The position numbers were made by a program, and so were the translations under genes. Under the pieces are notes generated by a model. It saw only the letters and a list, made by a program, of their open reading frames with translations. It ran no database searches and was not told the origin of the DNA. A stretch of DNA of 64,000 nt, taken from positions 1 to 64,000 of the forward strand of contig JAFKKV010000041.1 of assembly GCA_017304475.1 (NCBI GenBank). The letters run 5' to 3'. This DNA is from Hyphomicrobiales bacterium. Its GTDB lineage: Bacteria; Pseudomonadota; Alphaproteobacteria; Rhizobiales; Phreatobacteraceae. Each line of letters starts with the position of its first letter. The stretch's first letter is position 1. Below are positions 1-7,850 of this stretch, in pieces.

Positions 1-72
1 ACAGGTCTTTGACGGTGACGATCGCGGGCTTAGCCTCGCTTCTGGTCATGGTGGGGCTCCTTCCGGAGTGCG

Positions 73-489
73 GTGACGTTGAACATCACCAGCCTGCCAT
101 GGCCGCCCATCGCTTCAGCGGATTTTGCAGAACTCCCAGCACATAACCTTCCGCAGCCGGGCCGGGAGTGGCGCGGGATGCCGTTGCCGCAACCGCGGCC
201 GGCCAATCTCGGGATGCCCTCGCCGCAACCACGACCGTACAATCTCGGAATGCCTCTGCCGCAGATGGGCCAGGCAATGGTCCCGCGCACGGATATTGCC
301 GCGGTGCCAAGGCTTTCCGAAAGCGATCGCCTTGCGCTTTTGCGTGACGAAGCCTTGCTGACGCCAGACGAAATCGAGCGCCTGCGCGCCGACCTTGCAA
401 GTTCGCCATTGGCGGGCGGTGAGCAAGCACGACCCTTTCAGACCTTCGCCGGCCTCGCCGACCGGCTGCGGGGCTTCGCTTCGCGATAG
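73..489 (+). CDS. Hypothetical protein with 12-residue tandem repeats, prophage region
   Basis: A 138-residue protein that I do not recognise. The GTG start follows GGAG with a four-base gap, and codon use is coding-like throughout. Residues about 35-65 are a Pro/Gln/Met-rich tandem repeat (pattern G-M-P-L/S-P-Q-P-R-P-x-N-L) encoded by exact 36-bp units. The C-terminal half is charged and helical (SESDRLALLRDEALLTPDE). There is no signal peptide or membrane segment. It lies 47 bases upstream of another repeat-bearing hypothetical gene on the same strand, so the two may be co-transcribed. Its place beside phage tail genes suggests a prophage or cargo gene, but that is inference only. Confidence 0.55.
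   Translation: MTLNITSLPWPPIASADFAELPAHNLPQPGREWRGMPLPQPRPANLGMPSPQPRPYNLGMPLPQMGQAMVPRTDIAAVPRLSESDRLALLRDEALLTPDEIERLRADLASSPLAGGEQARPFQTFAGLADRLRGFASR
175..270 (+). repeat. 36-bp tandem repeat, about 2.6 copies
   Basis: Units start at 175, 211 and 247. Each full unit is 12 codons and begins with GG(G/A)ATGCC. The third unit diverges after CCGCAG. The repeat is in frame with the gene at 73-489 and encodes its Pro/Gln-rich segment. Confidence 0.8.
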
Positions 490-536
490 GCGGCGACTGT
501 CCATCCTCCCCAACATCGATACGAAGGAGACTTCCA

Positions 537-1619
537 ATGAGCAATTCGTTCAGGACCGACGGAGAGGCGGGATCCTGGTTGGGGGATCCGCGAGAGGCCG
601 CTGCGGCTCGCGCCCAATGGGATCGTGAGGCGGAGGAGAGGTATCGGGCCCGCTTGGCGCGGTACAACGCGGGCCGGCTGCCGGCGCCCGAAGAGCAACC
701 GCTGCTCGGCGACCCCGCGGCCGCCGCCGACGTGCGCGCCAACCTCGATCATCAGATGGCCGGTCGGAGCGCCGACTATTTCGCAGCCCGTGAGGCGCAA
801 CTGCGGCCGGCGCCCGCTGCGCAGCCACTCTTTGGCGATGCCGCAGCCAGTGCCGACGTGCGCGACGCACACACACAGGCTGTCGCAGCTGCGAATGTGC
901 GACGTGATCTCAGGAGCTATGCGCGAAGGTTAGGGGCGGACCCAGGAACACAACAAGACCTGCTGAGCCGCAGCTCAGTCCAGCCTGCGGCATCGCCGGA
1001 CAATTTCGCGCGAGATAGGAGCTGGCTGGCGGCAGGTGCCGCTGCGGCTGAAGGCCTGCCCGAAGCGCGGGAGACTCGCATCCGAGGCTTGGCCAATGAC
1101 GTCGAACAGAGAAAGGTGCGATTTGATCTGTTGGATCGGGCGGACCAGCACGCCATTGTCCGTCTCCTTTATCCCGGAAGTGCCGCTCATGCTGCTGCAA
1201 TTGGCGCGACGAGTGGCGGTGCCAATTCGGGGGCTGCCGGCGTAGCCGCCGCCTGGGAAAACATGGGCTTCGGTCATCAATATGCTGGCCAGGGGATCGT
1301 TGAAAAATTCAACGATCGAAAGGCATTCCTCGACGCGCAGCAGCGTACTTATGCCGAGGATCACCCGCTGAGGGCACTGGTCGCAGGGACCGGCGCGGCT
1401 GTTGCCCGCAAGGCCATTTCGGCGCGAGTTTCTCCACTGCTCTTGACCATGGATGCGGTCAATAGCATTCCCAAACCGCCCGTTGAACCCGAGCAGCAAC
1501 GTCGACCGCTGAGCCAAGCCGAACGCCAGAGGCGAGATCGTATTACCTCGATCCTCTTCAATAACTCGCGTTTGCCGATCAACTATGGGCTCGACAATCA
1601 GTCGTGGCCGTCGCCGTGA
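537..1619 (+). CDS. Hypothetical protein with triplicated 42-residue N-terminal repeat
   Basis: A 360-residue protein of unknown function. The ATG start follows a strong ribosome-binding site (GAAGGAG, seven bases upstream). Residues about 15-125 contain three repeats spaced exactly 42 residues apart, each opening with a (L/F)GD(P/A) motif at residues 15, 57 and 99 and continuing with an Ala/Arg-rich stretch such as AAAADVRANL. The rest is Ala-rich and helical, with a short hydrophobic stretch near residues 280-300 (ALVAGTGAAVARKA) and a charged C-terminus. No catalytic motif is visible. A phage-encoded structural or internal virion protein is possible given the tail and lysis genes downstream, but nothing in the protein proves it. 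Confidence 0.7.
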   Translation: MSNSFRTDGEAGSWLGDPREAAAARAQWDREAEERYRARLARYNAGRLPAPEEQPLLGDPAAAADVRANLDHQMAGRSADYFAAREAQLRPAPAAQPLFGDAAASADVRDAHTQAVAAANVRRDLRSYARRLGADPGTQQDLLSRSSVQPAASPDNFARDRSWLAAGAAAAEGLPEARETRIRGLANDVEQRKVRFDLLDRADQHAIVRLLYPGSAAHAAAIGATSGGANSGAAGVAAAWENMGFGHQYAGQGIVEKFNDRKAFLDAQQRTYAEDHPLRALVAGTGAAVARKAISARVSPLLLTMDAVNSIPKPPVEPEQQRRPLSQAERQRRDRITSILFNNSRLPINYGLDNQSWPSP

Positions 1620-1954
1620 GAGACGACATCGGCGGGCGGTGACCGTCTTGCCAACCGCGCGGCCTAAGAGCCCGGCGAACGCAACGCCCGCCATCTCGAC
1701 ACCCTGATGCGCGCTTAGAATGGGCAGGCATCACCGCGCGTGGCGGAAATCCTCGCCACCGATCCGGCCCAGCGACGCCATAGGGAAGCCCTCAGAGCGG
1801 TGCTCATGTTCAACAATGCGACGCGCGATGCGGCGGCATCGTCCGAAAGATAGAGCATAGCCATGGCGGGTGCCGAGCGCCTGCCGCCGGGCGCTATTGC
1901 TGGTGCACTGGATCGCGGGGCCCCTCCAGGCAGCGAACCGGGATCCAATTCGCT
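1620..1954. other. Gene-free stretch with possible coding remnant
   Basis: No convincing gene. A short frame at 1740-1853 (GTG start, 37 codons and a stop, VAEILATDPAQRRHREALRA) has coding-like composition but no Shine-Dalgarno sequence. It could be the debris of a decayed phage gene. Confidence 0.35.
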
Positions 1955-2275
1955 TCACTGTCCTGCCGGATAGCTGGGCGGCTTTGTGTCGGGTGCGTCC
2001 GTTGAAGTTTGGGGAGCGAGTGTCTCCAGTTTTTCCGCAATCTTCGAGAGAGATTTCGCGAGGATGATGAGTGACGCCAGCACCGCGATCCAATTCCATT
2101 GGGGGGAAACGCCAAGAACAAGTACGCTTGACATACCAAATATGAGGAGGGCCGTCGTGGCGATCAATCCGTCTATAGGTTTAAAGAATATATATGCCGT
2201 AAGAAGCGCATAAATTGAAATTGAGGCTAAGGATTTTACAATCTGCAACGTCGACATGTCCTGTATGAAATTCAT
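1955..2275 (-). CDS. Small membrane protein (106 aa), AT-rich, prophage moron candidate
   Basis: Unknown protein with about three hydrophobic segments: residues 10-30 (VKSLASISIYALLTAYIFF), 35-55, and 60-72 (WIAVLASLIILA). The C-terminal tail is polar and Pro/Thr-rich. A strong Shine-Dalgarno sequence (GAAGGAGG, six bases before the ATG) supports it. The 5' half and upstream region are clearly richer in A+T than the surrounding DNA, and the gene runs opposite to the phage genes, which fits horizontally acquired cargo. It shares orientation and membrane character with the next small gene at 2404. Function cannot be given. Confidence 0.65.
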   Translation of the reverse strand: MNFIQDMSTLQIVKSLASISIYALLTAYIFFKPIDGLIATTALLIFGMSSVLVLGVSPQWNWIAVLASLIILAKSLSKIAEKLETLAPQTSTDAPDTKPPSYPAGQ

Positions 2276-2403
2276 TATGGTCCTCCTTCATGTCGATTGG
2301 TGCGCCAATTTATTGTATGTCGGTCGCGGGGCTGTCTATTCAGGTGCTTGAGTGGCTGGCGTAGGAGGGTGGAGCCTACCTGCGTTTTTGTCTCCTCGCG
2401 GGT

Positions 2404-2718
2404 TCACTTTTTCTGCTTTTTGCCTTGAGAATCACGCATCGCATCCGATGCGTTCGATGCAAGGAGTTTGCGCGTCATGCCGCCGATTCCCGTGATGATG
2501 GCGCCGAGGCCGAACAGGCTGAAATAGAGGGCCCCATTTTGGTCAGCCGAGATCGGACTCATCGCAGCGAAGTGTGCCCCTGTCATCAGGGCAAATCCGA
2601 TCGCAGGAAGAGAAAACACCGGGTAACGTAAGATTAAACCGACCAGAATGGTGAGAAGAAGAAAATACCCAACCACTAATGGAAGCAGCGTCAAGCGCGT
2701 ACCGAACTCGTCGATCAT
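2404..2718 (-). CDS. Small membrane protein (104 aa), prophage moron candidate
   Basis: Unknown protein with three predicted membrane segments: residues about 12-32 (LPLVVGYFLLLTILVGLIL), 34-52 and 62-82. The C-terminus is very basic (SQGKKQKK). Length and layout resemble the neighbouring 106-residue gene, but there is no clear sequence similarity by eye. It lies on the minus strand, 128 bases upstream of that gene, so the two could share a transcript. Base composition is lower in G+C than the flanking phage genes. The Shine-Dalgarno sequence before the ATG is weak. Holin-like or superinfection-immunity roles are possible for such small phage-linked membrane proteins; this is inference. Confidence 0.55.
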   Translation of the reverse strand: MIDEFGTRLTLLPLVVGYFLLLTILVGLILRYPVFSLPAIGFALMTGAHFAAMSPISADQNGALYFSLFGLGAIITGIGGMTRKLLASNASDAMRDSQGKKQKK

Positions 2719-3153
2719 GATGTGATCCGGTATTCCGAATTAGAGGTCTGCTAAATTTGTTGGAAAATGGCGTGCCCTCGAAGTGTTTCTGCTACATCGT
2801 GTCGGCCAGAGGGATTTCCATAACCCCATGCGCCTCACACTAAGACAAGCTTTGAGCTAAGGGCGAGAACTGAGAGGGCGACCTCTTCCGCTACATGCGT
2901 GTCGATCAGTCGATATTTTCAGTTTCTGGGAAAATAGTCCAGGCTGGAAATTTTGTTCCAGTGGGCATGGCCGCGAGAGGAGCGCCGCACATGTCGCCAG
3001 CAAAGCGCGGAGCTCCCGGTAGAGCGGCCCGATCGCGTTGCAAGGCTCGATGTCGCCCGGAAAGGCGCACGACCTGTCATCGCTGAACTCGTCTCAGCCA
3101 ATCCCATTCGGCCTCGCCTTCATGGCGGGGCCGTTTTCTTTTGGAGGAACGTC
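2719..3153. other. Gene-free stretch upstream of tail genes
   Basis: No gene is supported here. It holds a short inverted repeat (CTGGAA-ATTTTG-TTCCAG, 2944-2961) and a terminator-like hairpin at 3109-3137. Base composition is mixed, with AT-rich patches at 2740-2770 and 2910-2960. Confidence 0.5.
3109..3137 (+). terminator. Intrinsic terminator-like hairpin before tail-fibre gene
   Basis: Ten-base-pair stem (3109-3118 with 3124-3133, one G-T wobble), TTCAT loop, then TTTTCTTTT. The downstream gene's Shine-Dalgarno sequence GGAGG follows directly, so the hairpin sits between an upstream transcript and the tail cassette. Confidence 0.6.
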
Positions 3154-4068
3154 ATGCCCCGCAACGGATCCGGCATCTATTCGCCGCCGCCGGGCACCAC
3201 CGTGGTGCCGAATACGCTCGCCGACGCCACCGCGATGGAAACCCGCCTGTCGGATCTTGGCGCGGAGATCTCCGCATCCATGCCTCTGACCGGCGTGCGG
3301 CCGATGACGGGTCCACTCCAAGCCGTGCCCGGCTCTGCCGCGGCGCCGGGACTGACATTCTCCGGCGACGCCTCGAGCGGGCTCGCGCAGGTCGGCGGCC
3401 GCACCGCGCTGGTGAAGGGCGGCGTCGCCGGCATCTCGTCCTCGGCAACCGACGTGCAGGCGCATCTGCCGCTGACCGCCGGTGATCTCACCGTGACAGG
3501 CAGTTTCTCCGCGCCCGGCACGTTGATCGCCGGCATGATGATGGACTGGGCGGGAGCGACCGCGCCGGCCGGCTGGGTCTTCGCCGCCGGCCAGGTGCTG
3601 CTGCGTGCGACCTATCCGGCCCTCTTCACGGCCATCGGCACGCTGCACAACACTGGCGGCGAGCTGGGCACGGAATTCCGCCTGCCGGATGCGCGCGGCT
3701 GCGTGGTCGCGGCGCCCGACAATATGGGCGGCACCAATGCCGGCCGCATGGCCTCGGCAGGAGCTGCGGCCACGACGGTCGGCGGCCGCTACGGCGCCGA
3801 CACGCACACCCTGACCACGCCGCAGATGCCGGGGCATGCCCATACCGGCACGACCGACACTGCCGGCGGGCATGACCACACGGTGCCGGGCAGCCCGATG
3901 GGGGGCGGCGGCTCGGGCGGTATTCCCTCCCTGTCGACCGGCGGCACCCAGACGACCTCGGCGGCACCCGCCCACGCCCACCCCTTCACGACCGCCTCGG
4001 TCGGTGGCGGTGGCGCGCACAACAATGTGCAGCCGACGCTGTTCATTCCGAAAATCATCAAGACCTGA
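3154..4068 (+). CDS. Phage tail collar domain protein
   Basis: A 304-residue tail-fibre or tail-tip protein. The ATG at 3154 is preceded by GGAGG at a good distance; an in-frame start at 2953 would read through the terminator hairpin, so I reject it. Residues about 125-190 match the phage tail collar domain (DWAGATAPAGWVFAAGQ, then FRLPDARGCVVAAPDNMGG). A His/Gly-rich segment follows (PGHAHTGTTDTAGGHDH) of the kind that folds into trimeric fibre shafts, and the protein ends PTLFIPKIIKT. The next gene shares this C-terminal half but not the N-terminus. It probably forms part of a host-recognition fibre. Confidence 0.85.
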   Translation: MPRNGSGIYSPPPGTTVVPNTLADATAMETRLSDLGAEISASMPLTGVRPMTGPLQAVPGSAAAPGLTFSGDASSGLAQVGGRTALVKGGVAGISSSATDVQAHLPLTAGDLTVTGSFSAPGTLIAGMMMDWAGATAPAGWVFAAGQVLLRATYPALFTAIGTLHNTGGELGTEFRLPDARGCVVAAPDNMGGTNAGRMASAGAAATTVGGRYGADTHTLTTPQMPGHAHTGTTDTAGGHDHTVPGSPMGGGGSGGIPSLSTGGTQTTSAAPAHAHPFTTASVGGGGAHNNVQPTLFIPKIIKT

Positions 4069-4077
4069 GGTCGCGCC

Positions 4078-5247
4078 ATGCCGGTTACCGTCAGCGCCGC
4101 GGGGCGAGCCTATGCTCTGCTCGTCAACAGCTTCACCAATGCCGCTTCGGGTACGGTCATTTCACCCTCGGACGCCAACACCGCGCATTCTGACTTGGCC
4201 ACCGCGGTGAATGTCGCGCTCGGCTTCGCGCCGATCGACGGCCAGCGCCGCGTCATGGGCATTCAGGCCAACACAGCGACGCCGCCCATGTCGCCGACGG
4301 AAGGCCAAGTCTGGCTTGTGGCTCCCGGTGGCACCGGGGTTTTCTCCGGCAAAGACAAGAAATATGCGGCCTATATGGCGGCGTCTTGGACCTTCTTCGA
4401 TCCTTCACCCGGCGATACCGCGATTGTGGTGTCGACCCGCCAGAGCTTCATCTATGACTTTACGGGCGTCTGGCAGATGGGCAATGCGCTGGCCGGGGCC
4501 AACAGCAACATCTCCTCGCTATCGGGGCTGACGACGCCGCTCTCCGTCAGCCAGGGCGGCACCGCCGGCAATACGGCCGCCACCGCGCGAGCAGGCATCG
4601 GTGCCGCCGCCGCCGGCGTGAACAGCGACATCACATCGCTGTCCGGACTGACGACACCGCTCTCGATCGCGCAGGGGGGAACGGGGGTCACGAGCGGCAT
4701 TTTCCCGCCTGGGGCGATGATTGATTACGCTGGCTCCGCTGCTCCTGCTGGCTGGTTGTTGGCCACCGGCCAGGCGGTGTCGCGCACTACCTACGCCGCG
4801 CTCTTTGCGGTCATCAGCACAACCTATGGCGCGGGTGACGGATCGACCACATTCAACGTGCCCGACGCCCGCGGCCGCGTGCTCGCTGGTCTCGACAACA
4901 TGGGTGGCATCGACGCTGCGCGGATGGCCTCGATCGGCACGCGCTTGACGCTGGGCGGGGTTGGCGGCGCCGACACGCATACGCTTACGACGGCGCAGCT
5001 CGCCTCTCATGCACACACCGGCACGACCACCACAGATCCGGGCCATATCCATTCGATCGGCACGGTTGGCCTTAATGTCGCCGGTGGAACGGCTCAAGTT
5101 GCTGTGCCTCCCCAGAACGCGTCGACGATCAATACCAACTCAGGTGGAGCCCACGCTCATACTTTCACTTCTGACGCCTCCGGATCCGGCGCCGCGCACA
5201 ACAACGTACCTCCGACATTGTTTATCAACAAAATCATCAAAACCTGA
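4078..5247 (+). CDS. Phage tail fibre, DUF2793 N-terminus plus tail collar C-terminus
   Basis: A 389-residue chimera. Residues about 55-135 resemble DUF2793 (EGQVWLVAPGGTGVFSGKD, SWTFFDPSPGDTAIVV), a domain common in alphaproteobacterial phage tail proteins. A 40-residue repeat follows (SLSGLTTPLSVSQGGT). The C-terminal 180 residues are a tail collar and His-rich shaft region (DYAGSAAPAGWLLATGQ; HAHTGTTTTDPGH), ending PTLFINKIIKT like the preceding gene. It starts nine bases after the upstream stop. The N-terminal 200 residues are almost the same as those of the gene at 5686, so the two are paralogues with different C-termini. Confidence 0.85.
   Translation: MPVTVSAAGRAYALLVNSFTNAASGTVISPSDANTAHSDLATAVNVALGFAPIDGQRRVMGIQANTATPPMSPTEGQVWLVAPGGTGVFSGKDKKYAAYMAASWTFFDPSPGDTAIVVSTRQSFIYDFTGVWQMGNALAGANSNISSLSGLTTPLSVSQGGTAGNTAATARAGIGAAAAGVNSDITSLSGLTTPLSIAQGGTGVTSGIFPPGAMIDYAGSAAPAGWLLATGQAVSRTTYAALFAVISTTYGAGDGSTTFNVPDARGRVLAGLDNMGGIDAARMASIGTRLTLGGVGGADTHTLTTAQLASHAHTGTTTTDPGHIHSIGTVGLNVAGGTAQVAVPPQNASTINTNSGGAHAHTFTSDASGSGAAHNNVPPTLFINKIIKT
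4510..4690 (+). repeat. 120-bp in-frame tandem repeat in tail fibre
   Basis: Units start at 4510 and 4630, exactly 120 bases apart; the second is partial. Each encodes I-(S/T)-S-L-S-G-L-T-T-P-L-S followed by QGGT. The same repeat occurs in the paralogous gene at 6118. Confidence 0.8.
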
Positions 5248-5255
5248 GGCCCGCC

Positions 5256-5676
5256 ATGACGATCACGGTCATCGCCGCGACGCTGCGGCGCATTTCACCT
5301 GTCGCGAGTGCCGGCATTATCAATCATCCTCTGCCGGCTTTGACCGCGGCCCTCCCGACACGCGCCATCACCACCGATCGGTGCGCCGCGCATTTCCTGG
5401 CCCGGGCCGCGCATGAGAGCGACAGCTTTGGGCCCCTGGCCGAATAGCACGGCTCGGGTCATTTCGATCGCTGAGACGGCTGCCACGACCTCCGCAATAC
5501 CAGGCGCGGGTCACGGCACGCTATCGCGGCTGGGATATCGCTTGGCTCACCGGCCGGACCGATGCCCGGCGGTCCGACGGTAGGAGCGGCCACGACCTCG
5601 GTCTCGCTCACCCGTTTGACGCGCCGCCGCCCCGGCACTGCCCACGCTGTTCATTACTCCCATTCTCAAGACCTGA
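5256..5676 (+). pseudogene. Decayed GH19 endolysin fragment joined to a tail-collar C-terminus remnant
   Basis: Residues 1-63 of the open frame (MTITVIAATLRRISPVASAG to ARAAHESDSFGPLAE) match the start of the intact endolysin at 7851. A TAG stop at 5445-5447 interrupts it just after the catalytic-glutamate region. Homology continues past the stop in the same and shifted frames to about 5565 (HGSGHFDR, then an opal stop, then the counterpart of the intact gene's YRGRG and LTGRA). At 5641-5676 another frame reads PTLFITPILKT and a stop, which is the C-terminus of a tail collar protein. The segment is therefore a mosaic of two broken genes. The N-terminal 63 residues could still be made, but the catalytic domain is incomplete. 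Confidence 0.8.
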
Positions 5677-5685
5677 GGTCGTTTC

Positions 5686-7329
5686 ATGCCGGTCACCGTG
5701 AGCGCGGCCGGGCGGGCCTATGCCCTGCTCGTCAACAGCTTCACCAATGCTGCCTCAGGCACGGTGATTTCACCGGCAGACGCCAACACCGCCCATGCCG
5801 ACCTTGCCACCGCGGTGAATGTCGCGCTGGGCTTCGCCCCGGTCGACGGCCAGCGCCGCGTCATGGGCATTCAGGCCAACACGGCGACGCCGCCCGTGTC
5901 GCCAGCGGAGGGCCAAGTCTGGCTCGTAGCCCCCGGTGGCGCCGGGGTTTTTTCGGGCAAAGACAAGAAATATGCCGTCTATGTCTCGGCGTCCTGGACC
6001 TTTTTCGATCCCGCGCCTGGCGATACCGCAATCGTCGTGTCGACCCGGCAGAGCTTCATCCACGACGCCTCCGGCACCTGGCAGCCGGGCAACGCCTTGG
6101 CCGGGGCCAACGGCAACATCACCTCGCTCTCCGGCCTGACCACGCCGCTGTCGGTTGCCCAGGGCGGCACGGCCGGCAATACGGCTGCGACCGCACGCGC
6201 CGGCATCGGCGCTGCCGTCTCCGGCGCGAACAACGACATCACGTCCCTGTCCGGGCTGACCACGCCCTTGTCGCTGGCCCAGGGCGGCACGACGGGCACC
6301 AATGCGCCGACGGCGCGGGCCGGCATCGGCGCCGCGGCTGCCGGCGCGAACAACGACATCACATCGCTCGGCGCGCTATCGACGCCCTTGTCGGTGGCGC
6401 AGGGGGGCACAGGCGCGAACACCACAGCCGGTGCGACCGCCGCGCTGAACGTCTTCACCAGCGGCCTGAAAGGGCTGGTGCCGGCATCCGGCGGCGGCTC
6501 GAGCGCGTTTCTCCGCGCGGATGGTGTCTTCTCTATTCCCAATGCCGGCGGCGTTCGCACCATCACAACGACCGATACTCTCGTTGCCAGCGACAATGGC
6601 AGGCTCGCGGTTGTGAGCGGCGGCGCGAGTTTCACGTTGAGCCTCACGTCTGCCGCAACGCTCGGCAATGGCTGGTTCGTGATGCTGAAGGCGCTCTCGC
6701 CGATCCTCGTCACACTCTCGCCGACCGGTGGCCAGTTGATTGACGGCCTCGCATCCATCCCCCTTGCTCAGGGCCAGGAATGCACCCTCGTCTGTGATGG
6801 CAGCAATTTTCGGACCGTAGGATTGCAGAACGATATCCGGATCCTGGCCACGACGTCGTCGAATGTCGCGGCCATCGATCTGACCCTGCCTCCGGGCTAT
6901 GACCGGTTCACCGTCATTCTGTCGAATCTGCTGGCTCTCGTCGGCGGCCAGGATGTTCTGCTGCGCACGTCTGTCGACAATGGCGCCAGTTTCGCCGCCG
7001 GCGCCTCTGACTATGCCATTGGCTATGAGGTGCCAAACGGCGTTGCGAACCGGTTCTGGGGTGTCAATTCCGGCAATGCCTGCTCGATCTACCAGCGCGC
7101 AACGGCTGGAAACCCCAGTCTCGCGACCGTCAACATCGTCAAGCCGAGATCTGGCGGCGTGAAGACGCAGATAGCCAGCTTCGGATCCGGCGACAATAGC
7201 GGCGCAGGCTACACGAATGTGATGTTTTCAGGCGTTCGCAACACCGCCGAAGACAACAATGCCCTACGTCTATTTGCGGTGAGTGGAAATATCTCCGCCT
7301 CCGTCACGCTGATCGGGAATGTTTACTGA
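5686..7329 (+). CDS. Phage tail fibre, DUF2793 N-terminus with distinct C-terminal receptor region
   Basis: A 547-residue protein. The first 200 residues are nearly the same as the fibre at 4078, including the DUF2793 region. Three 40-residue repeats follow (SLSGLTTPLSVAQGGT class; residues about 145-250). The C-terminal 300 residues are different: there is no collar domain, but a Thr/Ser/Asn-rich beta-rich region (GFTVILSNLLALVG-like) ending VTLIGNVY, likely the receptor-binding tip. The stop overlaps the next start by one base, so the downstream DUF4376 protein is coupled to it, a common arrangement for a fibre with a small chaperone or assembly protein. Confidence 0.85.
   Translation: MPVTVSAAGRAYALLVNSFTNAASGTVISPADANTAHADLATAVNVALGFAPVDGQRRVMGIQANTATPPVSPAEGQVWLVAPGGAGVFSGKDKKYAVYVSASWTFFDPAPGDTAIVVSTRQSFIHDASGTWQPGNALAGANGNITSLSGLTTPLSVAQGGTAGNTAATARAGIGAAVSGANNDITSLSGLTTPLSLAQGGTTGTNAPTARAGIGAAAAGANNDITSLGALSTPLSVAQGGTGANTTAGATAALNVFTSGLKGLVPASGGGSSAFLRADGVFSIPNAGGVRTITTTDTLVASDNGRLAVVSGGASFTLSLTSAATLGNGWFVMLKALSPILVTLSPTGGQLIDGLASIPLAQGQECTLVCDGSNFRTVGLQNDIRILATTSSNVAAIDLTLPPGYDRFTVILSNLLALVGGQDVLLRTSVDNGASFAAGASDYAIGYEVPNGVANRFWGVNSGNACSIYQRATAGNPSLATVNIVKPRSGGVKTQIASFGSGDNSGAGYTNVMFSGVRNTAEDNNALRLFAVSGNISASVTLIGNVY
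6118..6420 (+). repeat. 120-bp in-frame tandem repeat, two full copies plus a partial
   Basis: Units start at 6118, 6238 and 6358, exactly 120 bases apart; the third is truncated and encodes ITSLGALSTPLSVAQGGTG. Same repeat family as at 4510. Confidence 0.85.
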
Positions 7330-7787
7330 TGAGTGCCTTTCGCAAGACCGTTGACGGCGTCGCCATGGATTTGTCGGAAGCGGACATTGCGCAATGCGAG
7401 GCCGACAGGCTCCAGCGTGAAAACCTGCCACAGGCGGGGCTCCTGGCCTATGCCGCCAACAGGCGCTGGGAGGTTGAGATGGGCGGCACGACCTATGCGG
7501 GCATGCCGATCGCGACCGACCGCGAAAGCCGGGCGATCATGAGCCAAAGCGTGCTCTATCTCCGCGAAAAACCCGTTGACGAGACGATTGACTGGAAAGG
7601 CCCGGGCGGCTGGGTCAACCTCGATCTCGCGAGCCTCACGGCTGCGACGCTTGCCGCCGGCGACCATGTCGATGCGACGTTCCGGCGAGAGAAAGCGATT
7701 GCCGCAGCCATTGCCTCGGGCGCCGTCAACTCCATCGCCCAGATCGACGAAGCCTTTGCCGACGTGACGAGGGCCTGGGCGATCTGA
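7329..7787 (+). CDS. DUF4376-family phage tail protein
   Basis: A 152-residue protein. The central and C-terminal part (RWEVEMGGTTYAGMPIATD, RAIMSQSVLYLR, DATFRREKAIAAAIASGAV) fits the DUF4376 pattern seen in proteins encoded just after tail fibres. The gene overlaps the fibre stop by one base (TGATG), so translation is likely coupled. By position it may be a tail-fibre assembly or tip protein. The exact function is not established for the family. No membrane or signal sequence is visible. Confidence 0.75.
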   Translation: MSAFRKTVDGVAMDLSEADIAQCEADRLQRENLPQAGLLAYAANRRWEVEMGGTTYAGMPIATDRESRAIMSQSVLYLREKPVDETIDWKGPGGWVNLDLASLTAATLAAGDHVDATFRREKAIAAAIASGAVNSIAQIDEAFADVTRAWAI

Positions 7788-7814
7788 CGACCAAAGCCGA
7801 TCCAGTCTGAAGCG

Positions 7815-7836
7815 AGCCGCCCCAGGGCGGCTTTTT
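7815..7836 (+). terminator. Intrinsic terminator between tail and lysis genes
   Basis: Perfect seven-base-pair stem AGCCGCC/GGCGGCT (7815-7821 with 7826-7832), CCAG loop and a TTTT tail. It lies 28 bases after the DUF4376 gene stop and 15 bases before the endolysin start. Confidence 0.7.
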
Positions 7837-7850
7837 CATTGGGGAAATCC

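Noticed and set aside
2953..3153. N-terminal extension of the tail collar protein
   Set aside because: It would have to be translated through a terminator hairpin, whereas ATG 3154 has an ideal Shine-Dalgarno sequence.
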